DNA from: an uncultured Emergencia sp. | GTDB taxonomy: Bacteria; Bacillota; Clostridia; Peptostreptococcales; Anaerovoracaceae | Reading direction: 5' to 3' | Length of the DNA: 9,307 nucleotides | NCBI GenBank assembly: GCA_902476665.1 | Contig: CABSEO010000049.1 | Span: 1 to 9,307, forward strand | Shown: positions 1 to 6,593 of the stretch, piece by piece | How positions within the stretch are numbered: position 1 is the first letter of the stretch | How the letters are laid out: each line of letters opens with the position of its first letter | Position numbers and translations under genes: made by a program | Notes under the pieces: model-generated | Told to the model about the DNA's origin: nothing | Seen by the model: the letters and a program-made list of their open reading frames with translations, nothing else | Databases searched by the model: none

Positions 1-735
1 AAGCAGATTAAGAGACTGGCTCTGTTTGTATCGCGGGATGCCATGAATATTGACGGCCTGTCTGAGGCCACCATTGAAAAACTGGTGGAAAAAGGACTGA
101 TTCACCGTCTTGCTGATTTGTTCAAACTGGAGCAGCATCGGGAAGAAATCACATCCATGGAGGGGTTTGGAGAGAAATCTTTTGATAATCTCATAGCCTC
201 TGTGGAAAAAGCGAAGAATACTACACCTGAACGGCTTCTTTACAGTCTGGGTATTCCAGGAATCGGAGCCGCCAATGCCAAAGTCATTATCAGAGCCTGC
301 GGCCGTAAATGGGATAAAGCGGTGTCTCTGACCAAGGAGCAGCTGACAGAGATTGATGGCATTGGAGAAATTATGGCAGAAGCCTATGTATCGTATTTTG
401 GCGATGGAGAAAGAAGAGGGGAGGCACAAGAGGTTCGCTCTCTGGTGCAGCTGGATGAAAATCCGGAGGAAACAGCAGATTTTCTGACAGGACTCACCTT
501 TGTCATCACAGGTTCCCTGAATCACTATGCTAACCGTGATGCGCTGAAAAGCGAAATTGAGAAGGCTGGAGGCAAGGTGGCAGGTTCAGTAAGCAAAAAA
601 ACTGCCTATCTGATCAATAATGATTTACAATCCGCTTCAGGTAAAAATAAAAAGGCTAAGGAGCTGGAGGTTCCCATTATAAATGAAGAGACCATAAAGA
701 ACTGGCTGGAAGCCGGGGAGGTGCAGAATGCTTAA
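1..735 (+). CDS. ligA: NAD-dependent DNA ligase, C-terminal part (5' end outside window)
   Basis: LigA seals nicks during replication and repair using NAD+ as the adenylate donor. The reading frame is open from base 1, so the gene is cut by the window edge; 244 residues are visible. The visible part starts just after where the family's zinc finger sits, with the typical FVSRDAMNIDGL stretch (window residues 9-20). Next come helix-hairpin-helix repeats, including LGIPGIGAANAK and IDGIGEIMAEA. A C-terminal BRCT domain follows from about residue 160, with LTGLTFVITGSL and ending near NWLEAGE. The adenylation domain with its KxDG lysine, the OB fold and the zinc-finger cysteines lie upstream and cannot be judged. 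The stop codon overlaps the start of the next gene by 8 bases, so the two are probably co-transcribed and translationally coupled. Nothing suggests damage. Confidence 0.96.
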   Translation, partial: KQIKRLALFVSRDAMNIDGLSEATIEKLVEKGLIHRLADLFKLEQHREEITSMEGFGEKSFDNLIASVEKAKNTTPERLLYSLGIPGIGAANAKVIIRACGRKWDKAVSLTKEQLTEIDGIGEIMAEAYVSYFGDGERRGEAQEVRSLVQLDENPEETADFLTGLTFVITGSLNHYANRDALKSEIEKAGGKVAGSVSKKTAYLINNDLQSASGKNKKAKELEVPIINEETIKNWLEAGEVQNA

Positions 736-1738
736 AATAGGAAAACTGGATAGTGACGTGCTTCGGAGCATTGTCATCGATAGAATTCGATATCATCGGC
801 CCGAAGTGAAAACAAGGGCAGGGATTGGTGAGGATTGTGCTGTAATTGATTTCGGCGATTATGACTGTGTAGTTTCTACAGATCCTATTACAGCCGCAGT
901 CAGAGATATAGGCAGGCTTGCTATTCATATTTCCTGCAATGATATCGCAAGCAATGGTATACAGCCGCTTGGAATTACACTGACCGTCATGCTGCCGGAA
1001 GGATCCACAAAGGAGGATGTGGCGGTTATTATGGAGCAGGCAGGCCAGGCAGCAGCTGCAGCACAGGTGGAAATTGTGGGCGGTCATACAGAAGTTACCG
1101 AAGCTGTGAATCAGCCTGTTATTGTATCTACTGCCTTTGGACGGGCACTTTCTGGGCAGTCAGCCAGTGCGGCTGATATGGAACCGGGAGACTGTATCCT
1201 GATGACAAAGACCGCAGGACTGGAAGGAACGGGGATTCTGGCTGGGGATTTTGAACAGGTACTTTCAGAGGTCCTGACGGCAGAAGAACTGGAACATGCC
1301 AAAGGACTTTTAACGCAGGTCAGCGTAGTTAAGGAAGGCATTGCAGCAGGGAGAATCGGAACCCATGGAATGCATGATGTAACTGAAGGCGGTATTCTGG
1401 GAGCTGTATGGGAAATGTGTCATATCGCAGAACTGGGAGCAGAACTGGAGGAGGCGCAGATTCCTGTGGATCCGGTTACATTGAAGATCTGTAAAGTACT
1501 GGGTATCAATTATCTCCGTCTGATTTCCAGCGGGTGTATGCTGATTATGGTTCCCGCCTCCAAGGTGCAGGATGTCACAGCGGCTATTGAGAAAGCGCAG
1601 GTCTCCGTCAGCTGTATAGGACGGATTACTGATAAGGAAGATGGACTGTGCCTGATTAGAAAAGATGGCCACCGTGAGGAGATTACACCACCTGAGCCGG
1701 ATGAACTGTATAAAGCTCTGGTCAAAAAAGAGAAATGA
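728..1738 (+). CDS. AIR synthase-related protein (HypE/ThiL-like fold), function unknown
   Basis: This 336-residue protein belongs to the AIR-synthase/PurM-like ATP-binding superfamily (HypE, ThiL, SelD, PurM). Visible hallmarks are GIGEDCAVI (32-40), an acidic STDP (50-53), DIGRLAIHISCNDIASNG (60-77), the GGHTEVT loop (118-124) and the C-terminal-domain motif HDVTEGGILGAVWEM (216-230). HypE would end in a Pro-Arg-Ile-Cys tail carrying the cysteine that is carbamoylated and dehydrated to thiocyanate. Here the protein ends in LVKKEK, and no hydrogenase genes are nearby, so it is not a normal hydrogenase maturation protein. ThiL is the other close relative, but no thiamine genes are present. 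The ATG at 728 has a GGGGAGG site at 715-721 and lies inside the end of ligA, implying coupled translation. The superfamily call is secure; substrate and role are unknown. Confidence 0.85.
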   Translation: MLKIGKLDSDVLRSIVIDRIRYHRPEVKTRAGIGEDCAVIDFGDYDCVVSTDPITAAVRDIGRLAIHISCNDIASNGIQPLGITLTVMLPEGSTKEDVAVIMEQAGQAAAAAQVEIVGGHTEVTEAVNQPVIVSTAFGRALSGQSASAADMEPGDCILMTKTAGLEGTGILAGDFEQVLSEVLTAEELEHAKGLLTQVSVVKEGIAAGRIGTHGMHDVTEGGILGAVWEMCHIAELGAELEEAQIPVDPVTLKICKVLGINYLRLISSGCMLIMVPASKVQDVTAAIEKAQVSVSCIGRITDKEDGLCLIRKDGHREEITPPEPDELYKALVKKEK

Positions 1739-1749
1739 AAAAAAATTTC

Positions 1750-1778
1750 TGTACAAACAGAAACAAAAGTGTTATATT
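1750..1778 (+). promoter_or_regulatory. Putative sigma-A promoter of the pantothenate operon
   Basis: TGTACA (1750-1755, 4/6 to the -35 consensus), a 17-base spacer and TATATT (1773-1778, 5/6 to the -10 consensus). TG at 1770-1771 gives an extended -10 element. It lies 184 bases or less upstream of the first pan-operon gene, in the only gap between ligA and panD large enough for a promoter. The predicted start, around 1784-1786, falls just inside the hairpin that begins at 1781. Either the outermost pairs of that hairpin are lost or the true start is slightly upstream. Confidence 0.5.
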
Positions 1779-1780
1779 AA

Positions 1781-1814
1781 GCAGTGGATGGCATTCTGAA
1801 AGAAGCTATACTGC
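1781..1814 (+). promoter_or_regulatory. Bulged leader hairpin before pantothenate genes (candidate pan-type RNA element)
   Basis: A 14-pair stem can be drawn by hand: 1781-1786 with 1809-1814, 1789-1792 with 1805-1808, and 1794-1797 with 1801-1804, closing a GAA loop (1798-1800). Two G-U pairs are included. All unpaired stem bases lie on the 5' arm: G1787-A1788 and A1793. A purine-bulged hairpin ahead of pantothenate genes recalls the bioinformatically described 'pan' RNA motif of Firmicutes, whose hallmark is bulged adenosines. I cannot confirm a match. A weaker second hairpin is possible at 1845-1875. A run of six T at 1827-1832 follows, too far from the stem for a standard terminator. Confidence 0.45.
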
Positions 1815-1922
1815 AAGTCTTATATATTTTTTATCCGCCTGCGGGCTGTATCTTCGGAGCGGCACTAAAGGCAGCAGATTGGTCTTGTCTTATCACAGTT
1901 TTCCGAAAGGATGGTGGTAGGT

Positions 1923-2792
1923 ATGAGAGCAGGTTTTATTGGAGCGGGGAAGGTAGGCTTCTCCCTCGGCAAATATCTGACGACGCACGGCGTCACCCTC
2001 AGCGGGTATTACAGCCGCAGCTGTGATTCCGCAAAAGAGGCGGCAGAATTCACTGAAAGCAGATATTACACAAGTTTAGCAGAAATTACAGAGGACAGTG
2101 ATACCCTTTTCATCACTACGCCCGATGGGGTGATTGGTGAGATATGGGATGACATGCGTAATCTGCAGATACGAGATAAAAATATATGTCATTGCAGCGG
2201 TTCGGTTCCATCGACCGCTTTTTTTGATGCAGAAAAGAAAGGAGCGTTTCGTTTCTCTATACATCCTCTTTATGCAGTCAGCAGCAGATATACTTCTTAT
2301 CAGGAACTGGGAAAAGCCTGTTTTACCATAGAAGGAACCAGGGAACGTCTTCCGGAAATGAAGTCTTTTTTTGAAACTATGGGAAACAGAGTCGTTGTCA
2401 TTTCTCCAGAATCTAAGACGCTTTACCATGCGGCAGCCGTTATGGTCAGCAATCAGCTGGCGGCCCTGGTGGATATGGGGGCAGATCTTCTCAGAGCCTG
2501 TGGCTTTCCAGAGCAGGATGCGACCAGAGCTTTGTCACCTCTTATCGAAGGAAATGCGCTGGCAGTGGCAGTATCAGGTCCTGTAAAAGCTTTGACTGGT
2601 CCATGCGAGAGAGGTGATGTACAGACAGTGGCAGGGCATCTTGCGGCACTGCAAAAACTTGCAGAAAAAGAGACTTCAGCAAAGGATATTGAATCTGCCT
2701 ACAGGATTCTTTCCAGGCGGCTTGTAAGTCTTGCTGAGAGAAAAAACCCACAGAAAAATTATATGGAACCGAAAAAGGAGTTAGAGCAATGA
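1923..2792 (+). CDS. Rossmann-fold/DUF2520 protein, probable PanG-type ketopantoate reductase
   Basis: The 289-residue protein has an N-terminal NAD(P)-binding Rossmann fold and a C-terminal helical DUF2520 domain. The nucleotide loop GFIGAGKVG is at residues 4-12. Family positions include CSGS (91-94), SIHPLYAVS (112-120) and the helix [15 protein letters not shown] (168-182). It is first in an operon with panB, panC and panD, where the missing step is reduction of ketopantoate to pantoate by NADPH. An alternative reductase called PanG has been described in Francisella with homologues in Firmicutes; this protein fits that role by fold and context, and my family equation is from memory. An in-frame ATG at 1911 has no usable ribosome site. 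The ATG at 1923 has AAAGGA (1906-1911) and GGTGG (1913-1917) upstream, so I chose it. Its stop overlaps the panB start (ATGA). A canonical PanE identity is unlikely from the motifs. Confidence 0.85.
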   Translation: MRAGFIGAGKVGFSLGKYLTTHGVTLSGYYSRSCDSAKEAAEFTESRYYTSLAEITEDSDTLFITTPDGVIGEIWDDMRNLQIRDKNICHCSGSVPSTAFFDAEKKGAFRFSIHPLYAVSSRYTSYQELGKACFTIEGTRERLPEMKSFFETMGNRVVVISPESKTLYHAAAVMVSNQLAALVDMGADLLRACGFPEQDATRALSPLIEGNALAVAVSGPVKALTGPCERGDVQTVAGHLAALQKLAEKETSAKDIESAYRILSRRLVSLAERKNPQKNYMEPKKELEQ

Positions 2793-3616
2793 AAAACACG
2801 GTGGCAACAATAAAGCAGCAGAAGCTGGACGGAGATAAAATCACCATGCTGACAGCATATGATTATTCGACCGCAAAACTGATGGATGAAACAGGAATTA
2901 ACATGCTTTTAGTCGGAGATTCTCTGGGCATGGTCATGCTTGGATATGAAGATACACTTTCTGTGACCATGGAGGATATGATTCATCATATCAAAGCTGT
3001 TTCCCGAGGTGCAAAAAATGCCATGGTAGTGGGAGATATGCCGTTCATGTCTTATCAGACTTCAGTTTATGATGCGGTGGTTAATGCAGGACGTATGATG
3101 AAAGAGGGCAGATGTCAGGCAGTGAAACTGGAGGGAGGACTTGAGGTCTGCCCACAGATTAGGGCTATTACAGATGCATCTATTCCGGTAGTGGCTCATT
3201 TAGGGCTGACACCACAGTCGGTCAATGCCTTTGGCGGTTTTAAAGTACAGGGGAAGAATGAAGAGGCTGCCAGAAAACTTCTGAAAGAGGCAAAAGCGGT
3301 GGAAGAAGCAGGAGCTTTTGCAGTGGTGCTGGAATGTGTACCGGGAAAACTGGCACAGCTGGTGACACAGAGCATTTCTATTCCTACCATCGGCATCGGT
3401 GCCGGCTCAGGCTGTGACGGTCAGGTGCTGGTATATCAGGATATGCTGGCTTTGTTTTCTGATTTTAAGCCAAAGTTTGTGAAACATTTTGCTGATGCGG
3501 GAAGTGTGATGAGACAAGGTATTCATGCCTACATAGAAGAGGTAAAAAGCGGTGCTTTTCCTGGAGAAGAGCATACCTTTAAAATTTCTGATGATGTGAT
3601 CAATAAACTGTATTAA
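2789..3616 (+). CDS. panB: 3-methyl-2-oxobutanoate hydroxymethyltransferase
   Basis: PanB transfers a one-carbon unit from 5,10-methylene-tetrahydrofolate to alpha-ketoisovalerate, making ketopantoate, the first committed step of pantothenate synthesis in the cytoplasm. At 275 residues it has the usual family length. The TIM-barrel motifs are all present: [10 protein letters not shown] (21-30), LVGDSLGMV (41-49), [10 protein letters not shown] (80-89) and VKLEGG (112-117). The metal ligands appear as Asp44, Asp83 and Glu115, with the conserved glutamate at 182 (VLECVP) and the phosphate-loop-like [11 protein letters not shown] (202-212). The start overlaps the upstream stop by four bases (ATGA), with AAGGAG at 2775-2780, so translation is coupled to the reductase candidate. 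No residue known to matter is missing. Confidence 0.98.
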   Translation: MKNTVATIKQQKLDGDKITMLTAYDYSTAKLMDETGINMLLVGDSLGMVMLGYEDTLSVTMEDMIHHIKAVSRGAKNAMVVGDMPFMSYQTSVYDAVVNAGRMMKEGRCQAVKLEGGLEVCPQIRAITDASIPVVAHLGLTPQSVNAFGGFKVQGKNEEAARKLLKEAKAVEEAGAFAVVLECVPGKLAQLVTQSISIPTIGIGAGSGCDGQVLVYQDMLALFSDFKPKFVKHFADAGSVMRQGIHAYIEEVKSGAFPGEEHTFKISDDVINKLY

Positions 3617-3634
3617 CGGGAGGATATAGATAAA

Positions 3635-4480
3635 ATGAAGATCGTGAAAACCATTGAAGAAGTTAGAACTGAAGTGAGAAGCTGGAGAGCCGAGGGACTT
3701 TCTGTAGGGCTGGTACCTACCATGGGCTTCCTTCACGAAGGTCATAAAAGTCTGATTGACAGAGCTGTGAGAGAGAATGATAAAGTTGTAGTCAGTGATT
3801 TTGTAAATCCTACCCAATTCGGACCAGGGGAGGATCTGGAAAGCTATCCGAGAGATCTGCAGAGGGATGCGGCTCTTTGTGAAGAAGCGGGTGCTGCTCT
3901 GATTTTTAACCCTGAACCTTCAGAAATGTACGCTGAGGACGCATGCACCTATGTTAATATGGATGGTCTTACAGGAGAACTTTGCGGAAAGTCAAGACCT
4001 GTTCATTTTCGCGGCGTATGCACTGTAGTATCCAAGCTGTTCAACATCGTAACTCCTGACAGAGCCTATTTCGGGCAGAAGGATGCGCAGCAGCTTTCTA
4101 TTATTCGACGTATGGTTCGCGACTTGAATTTTAACATCGAAGTTGTGGGATGCCCTATAGTCAGAGAAGCTGACGGTCTTGCAAAAAGTTCAAGAAACAC
4201 TTACCTGAATGAGGAGGAGCGGAAAGCTGCTTTAGTTCTCAGTCGTGCGGTAAAGCTGGGTCAGGATATGGTCCAGGCGGGGGAAAAATCAGCGGAAGCT
4301 GTTACAGCTGCCATGAAAGCGCTTATTGAGAAGGAGCCGCTGGCAAGAATTGATTATGTAAAGGCTGTTGATGCAGTATCCATTGAACCTGTGTCAGAAA
4401 TGAAACCACCGGTGCTTGTGGCTATGGCAGTCTTTATCGGAAAGACCAGGCTTATTGATAATTTTATCTACGAGGGTTAG
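3635..4480 (+). CDS. panC: Pantoate-beta-alanine ligase (pantothenate synthetase)
   Basis: PanC joins pantoate and beta-alanine using ATP through a pantoyl-adenylate intermediate. The 281-residue length matches the family. The HIGH-like ATP site is PTMGFLHEGH (28-37, His34 and His37), followed by FVNPTQFGPGEDLESYPR (56-73), HFRGVCTVVSKLFN (124-137), FGQKDAQQ (146-153) and the KMSKS-like KSSRN (184-188). Residue 55 is aspartate directly before FVNPTQF, where a hydrophobic residue (as in VSIFVNP) is usual from my memory of the family. It begins 18 bases after the panB stop, with GGGAGGA at 3618-3624 as ribosome site. Its stop codon overlaps the panD ribosome site. Confidence 0.98.
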   Translation: MKIVKTIEEVRTEVRSWRAEGLSVGLVPTMGFLHEGHKSLIDRAVRENDKVVVSDFVNPTQFGPGEDLESYPRDLQRDAALCEEAGAALIFNPEPSEMYAEDACTYVNMDGLTGELCGKSRPVHFRGVCTVVSKLFNIVTPDRAYFGQKDAQQLSIIRRMVRDLNFNIEVVGCPIVREADGLAKSSRNTYLNEEERKAALVLSRAVKLGQDMVQAGEKSAEAVTAAMKALIEKEPLARIDYVKAVDAVSIEPVSEMKPPVLVAMAVFIGKTRLIDNFIYEG

Positions 4481-4492
4481 GAGGAGAGCTTC

Positions 4493-4885
4493 ATGTATCT
4501 GAATATGCTGAAAGGTAAAATTCACAGAGCAACAGTGATGCAGGCAGAGCTGGACTATGTGGGCAGTATTACGGTGGATGAGGCCCTGCTTGAGGCTTCC
4601 GGCATTCTGGAATATGAGAAAGTGCAGATTGTGGACATCAATAACGGTGAGCGTTTTGAAACCTACACCATTGCTGGAGAACGGGGAAGCGGAATGATCT
4701 GCCTCAATGGAGCCGCTGCGCGCTGTGTGCAGAAAGGTGACAAGATCATTATTATGTGCTACTGTCAGATGACACCTGAAGAGGTGAAGGACAATCCACC
4801 GAAGGTAGTCTTTGTAGATGAGAAAAACCAAATCAGCAGGATTACACGCTATGAGAAACACGGCCGGCTGGAGGAGATGCAGTAG
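4493..4885 (+). CDS. panD: Aspartate 1-decarboxylase proenzyme
   Basis: PanD decarboxylates L-aspartate to beta-alanine, supplying the second substrate of PanC. It is made as an inactive chain that cleaves itself between Gly24 and Ser25, and the serine becomes the pyruvoyl cofactor. The cleavage site is visible as [10 protein letters not shown] (21-30), and the N-terminal MLKGKIHRA with Lys9 and His11 fits the family. [10 protein letters not shown] (51-60) carries Arg54 and Tyr58, and NGAAA follows further on. At 130 residues it is full length. The AGGAGG site at 4479-4484 overlaps the panC stop, which implies tight coupling. It is the last gene before the operon terminator. Confidence 0.98.
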   Translation: MYLNMLKGKIHRATVMQAELDYVGSITVDEALLEASGILEYEKVQIVDINNGERFETYTIAGERGSGMICLNGAAARCVQKGDKIIIMCYCQMTPEEVKDNPPKVVFVDEKNQISRITRYEKHGRLEEMQ

Positions 4886-4903
4886 GAGAGTTTTTATAGA
4901 TTA

Positions 4904-4921
4904 CCCTGTTGCAGAATAGGG
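4904..4921 (+). other. Small hairpin just upstream of the operon terminator
   Basis: Seven pairs (CCCTGTT with AATAGGG, including one G-T pair) enclose a GCAG loop. It has no T tract of its own and sits 9 bases before the terminator stem. In RNA it could shield the 3' end from exonucleases. No function is shown. Confidence 0.5.
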
Positions 4922-4930
4922 AGTATTTTA

Positions 4931-4961
4931 GAAAATGCGGCAAGTAAAAGCCGCATTTTTC
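4931..4961 (+). terminator. Rho-independent terminator of the pantothenate operon
   Basis: AAAATGCGGC (4932-4941) pairs perfectly with GCCGCATTTT (4950-4959) around an 8-base loop, and the stem ends in a T5 run. It lies 46 bases after the panD stop and before the promoter of the next gene, so it closes the operon. A stem this symmetrical could work in both directions, although no opposing gene is nearby. Confidence 0.92.
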
Positions 4962-5002
4962 AGTTATAAGAAAATCGTTAGATTTTCATCACACAGTCAA
5001 TA

Positions 5003-5031
5003 TTGAAATTTTTCATGAAAACCTGTATACT
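5003..5031 (+). promoter_or_regulatory. Sigma-A-type promoter of the LytR-CpsA-Psr gene
   Basis: TTGAAA (5003-5008) and TATACT (5026-5031) are separated by exactly 17 bases. Each hexamer matches five of six consensus positions. The predicted start, near 5038, gives a leader of roughly 30 bases before the TTG start codon. The pantothenate terminator lies upstream, so this gene is an independent unit. Confidence 0.75.
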
Positions 5032-5066
5032 TATCTACGAGTCCGTTTAAGAGGGGAAGAAGAACT

Positions 5067-6386
5067 TTGAGAAGTGATCGTAACAAGAAAACAGAAGATT
5101 TTAAGGGAATGAAATATAGTCCGGAGCTGATTCGTCAGCTTTCTGACCCTGAATATACGAAAGAAGCTGAACGTTATGAGAGAGAGGCCAGACGCCGCAA
5201 GGGAACACGGAGCAAAAGCCGCAGCAGGTCAGCAGAGTACGATGGTACAGGTCCCTCCGGATATTATGGGGATTATGATGCCGGTGTCCGCGGACGTTCT
5301 GCAAGAAGGCGGTCTGCCGGCAGCAAGGGTGTAAAAAGCGGAACCGGGAAAAAAGGAAAGAAAAAATATCGTTTTCGGCCGTCTAAGCTACTCAAAAATG
5401 TTCTGGCGCTTCTGCTGGTGGTGTTTTTAGTTTTTACAGGCGCTTTCTATGCATTGACGGGGAATTTCGACAGGATAGATACGGACAAGGACGCTTTTGC
5501 TATTGATCCTCAGGTTGCAGATGATCTCAGTGGTTATCGCAATATTGCAATTCTGGGGTCTGATGCCAGAGCTGATGAAGGCTATGACGGAAGTCGAACC
5601 GATGCGATTATCATTATGAGCATCAAAAAATCCACAGGCGAAATCAGACTGATTTCTGTTATGCGCGATTCTTATCTGCGCATGGATTACATGGACGGCA
5701 CACCGATACTGGATAAGATTACCCATGCTCATCATTATCTGGGGGGAGTCAATACCTGCGCCTCTTTGAATCAGAGTCTTGATCTGAATATTGATGAATT
5801 TATTATTTTTAACTGGAAAGCTGTGGCAGATGCGGTGGATTGTCTGGGTGGCATTGAAATTAATGTGAATGAGAATGAAATGGGGGATATGAATATCTGG
5901 GGACCGGAAACAGCCGAAAACGTTGGGCGTGAATATAACCGGATTACAGAGACAGGAAAACAGACGCTGGATGGAGTACAGGCCACCACATATTGTCGGA
6001 TCAGAAAAAATAGCGGAGGAGATGAGGGCAGGAGCAGGCGTTACAAGGAAGTAGTGGCTGCTGTTATGAAAAAAGCCATGCTTCAGCCTTGGAAACTGAA
6101 GGAACTGTCAGATACTGTATTTCCAAATATCAGAACTAACATGAGCCGTACAGCCATGTATACAGCAGTGCTGAATGCACCTCGCTATGATATGGGAAAG
6201 AGTATCAGCTGGCCGAAGGATTACTGGTCTGGACTTCTGGGAGGTATTTCCTATGTAGTGCCAAATACGCTGGAATCTAATGTAGTCTGGCTTCACGAGA
6301 AGGCTTTTGGTCAGGAAAACTATCAGGTGTCAGACACTTGTGCTCAGATTAACTCAGATATCAGTTATGATACTGGAGTATATTGA
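5067..6386 (+). CDS. LytR-CpsA-Psr (LCP) family cell-wall glycopolymer ligase
   Basis: LCP enzymes transfer teichoic acids or other glycopolymers from a lipid carrier to peptidoglycan outside the membrane. The 439-residue protein has a cytoplasmic tail of about 108 residues, one membrane segment (about 109-130) and an extracellular LCP domain from about 155 to 335. LCP motifs include NIAILGSDARAD (159-170), GSRTDAIIIMSI (175-186, Arg177 and Asp179), ISVMRDSYL (196-204, Arg200) and the late DEGRSRRYKE (319-328). The tail is very basic and rich in Arg, Ser, Gly and Lys. I chose the TTG at 5067 because GAGGGGAAG (5051-5059) precedes it at normal distance; the next in-frame ATG (5109) has a purine run touching it. 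It has its own promoter and terminator, so it is monocistronic. The exact polymer cannot be told. Confidence 0.93.
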   Translation: MRSDRNKKTEDFKGMKYSPELIRQLSDPEYTKEAERYEREARRRKGTRSKSRSRSAEYDGTGPSGYYGDYDAGVRGRSARRRSAGSKGVKSGTGKKGKKKYRFRPSKLLKNVLALLLVVFLVFTGAFYALTGNFDRIDTDKDAFAIDPQVADDLSGYRNIAILGSDARADEGYDGSRTDAIIIMSIKKSTGEIRLISVMRDSYLRMDYMDGTPILDKITHAHHYLGGVNTCASLNQSLDLNIDEFIIFNWKAVADAVDCLGGIEINVNENEMGDMNIWGPETAENVGREYNRITETGKQTLDGVQATTYCRIRKNSGGDEGRSRRYKEVVAAVMKKAMLQPWKLKELSDTVFPNIRTNMSRTAMYTAVLNAPRYDMGKSISWPKDYWSGLLGGISYVVPNTLESNVVWLHEKAFGQENYQVSDTCAQINSDISYDTGVY

Positions 6387-6453
6387 TATTACCTGAAATC
6401 TGGCAATAACTCGACTGCTGACCGGTGATCTGAAAAACACATAAATCAGAATA

Positions 6454-6498
6454 AAAACGCCTGAAGGAGTTTTTTGCAGCAACTCTCTCAGGCGTTTT
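6454..6498. terminator. Bidirectional terminator between convergent genes
   Basis: AAAACGCCTGA (6454-6464) pairs with TCAGGCGTTTT (6488-6498). The stem continues after one A-C mismatch through GGAGTT (6466-6471) with AACTCT (6481-6486). A-runs on the left and T-runs on the right give a U tract on either strand. It would end the LCP transcript (+) and the aldo/keto reductase transcript (-), which converge here. Confidence 0.92.
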
Positions 6499-6509
6499 AT
6501 TGTTATGTA

Positions 6510-6534
6510 TGAAATATCAATTTATGATATTTCA
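6510..6534. repeat. Perfect 10-bp inverted repeat in the convergent gap
   Basis: TGAAATATCA (6510-6519) and TGATATTTCA (6525-6534) are exact reverse complements around a 5-base spacer. The stem is AT-rich and has no T tract of terminator type. It lies in the 3' region of the minus-strand aldo/keto reductase transcript, before the shared terminator. It may be an mRNA 3'-end structure or a protein site; no function is shown. Confidence 0.7.
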
Positions 6535-6563
6535 AGACGATCATGGAAGTTACCATCAAACTG

Positions 6564-6590
6564 ATCCTGCTGTAATACTCAGCACAGGAT
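6564..6590 (-). other. 3'-UTR hairpin just after the aldo/keto reductase stop
   Basis: ATCCT (6564-6568) pairs with AGGAT (6586-6590) and GCTG (6569-6572) with CAGC (6580-6583), leaving A6584-C6585 bulged and a 7-base loop. It begins 4 bases beyond the minus-strand stop codon and lacks a T tract, so it is not itself a clear terminator. Confidence 0.4.
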
Positions 6591-6593
6591 GTC

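Noticed and set aside
728..1738. Annotation as hydrogenase maturation protein HypE
   Set aside because: The C-terminal Pro-Arg-Ile-Cys tail needed for HypE chemistry is absent, and no hydrogenase or hyp gene is near.
1902..1911. TCC-GAAA-GGA mini-hairpin over the purine run before the DUF2520 start
   Set aside because: Only three pairs; it could affect initiation slightly but is too short to call a regulatory element.
1735..1920. 61-codon plus-strand frame overlapping the AIR-synthase stop and ending just before the DUF2520 start
   Set aside because: The ribosome site is weak, no domain is recognisable, and it runs through the predicted promoter and leader hairpin. The one hydrophobic stretch is short. 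It cannot be fully excluded as a small membrane protein.
1911..1922. Upstream ATG start for the DUF2520 protein
   Set aside because: The purine run AAAGGA ends on the ATG itself, leaving no spacing, and the Rossmann fold begins naturally at the next methionine (1923).
4394..4861. 155-codon minus-strand frame across the panC-panD junction
   Set aside because: It is antisense to two well-recognised genes and has no ribosome site or known motif that I can see.
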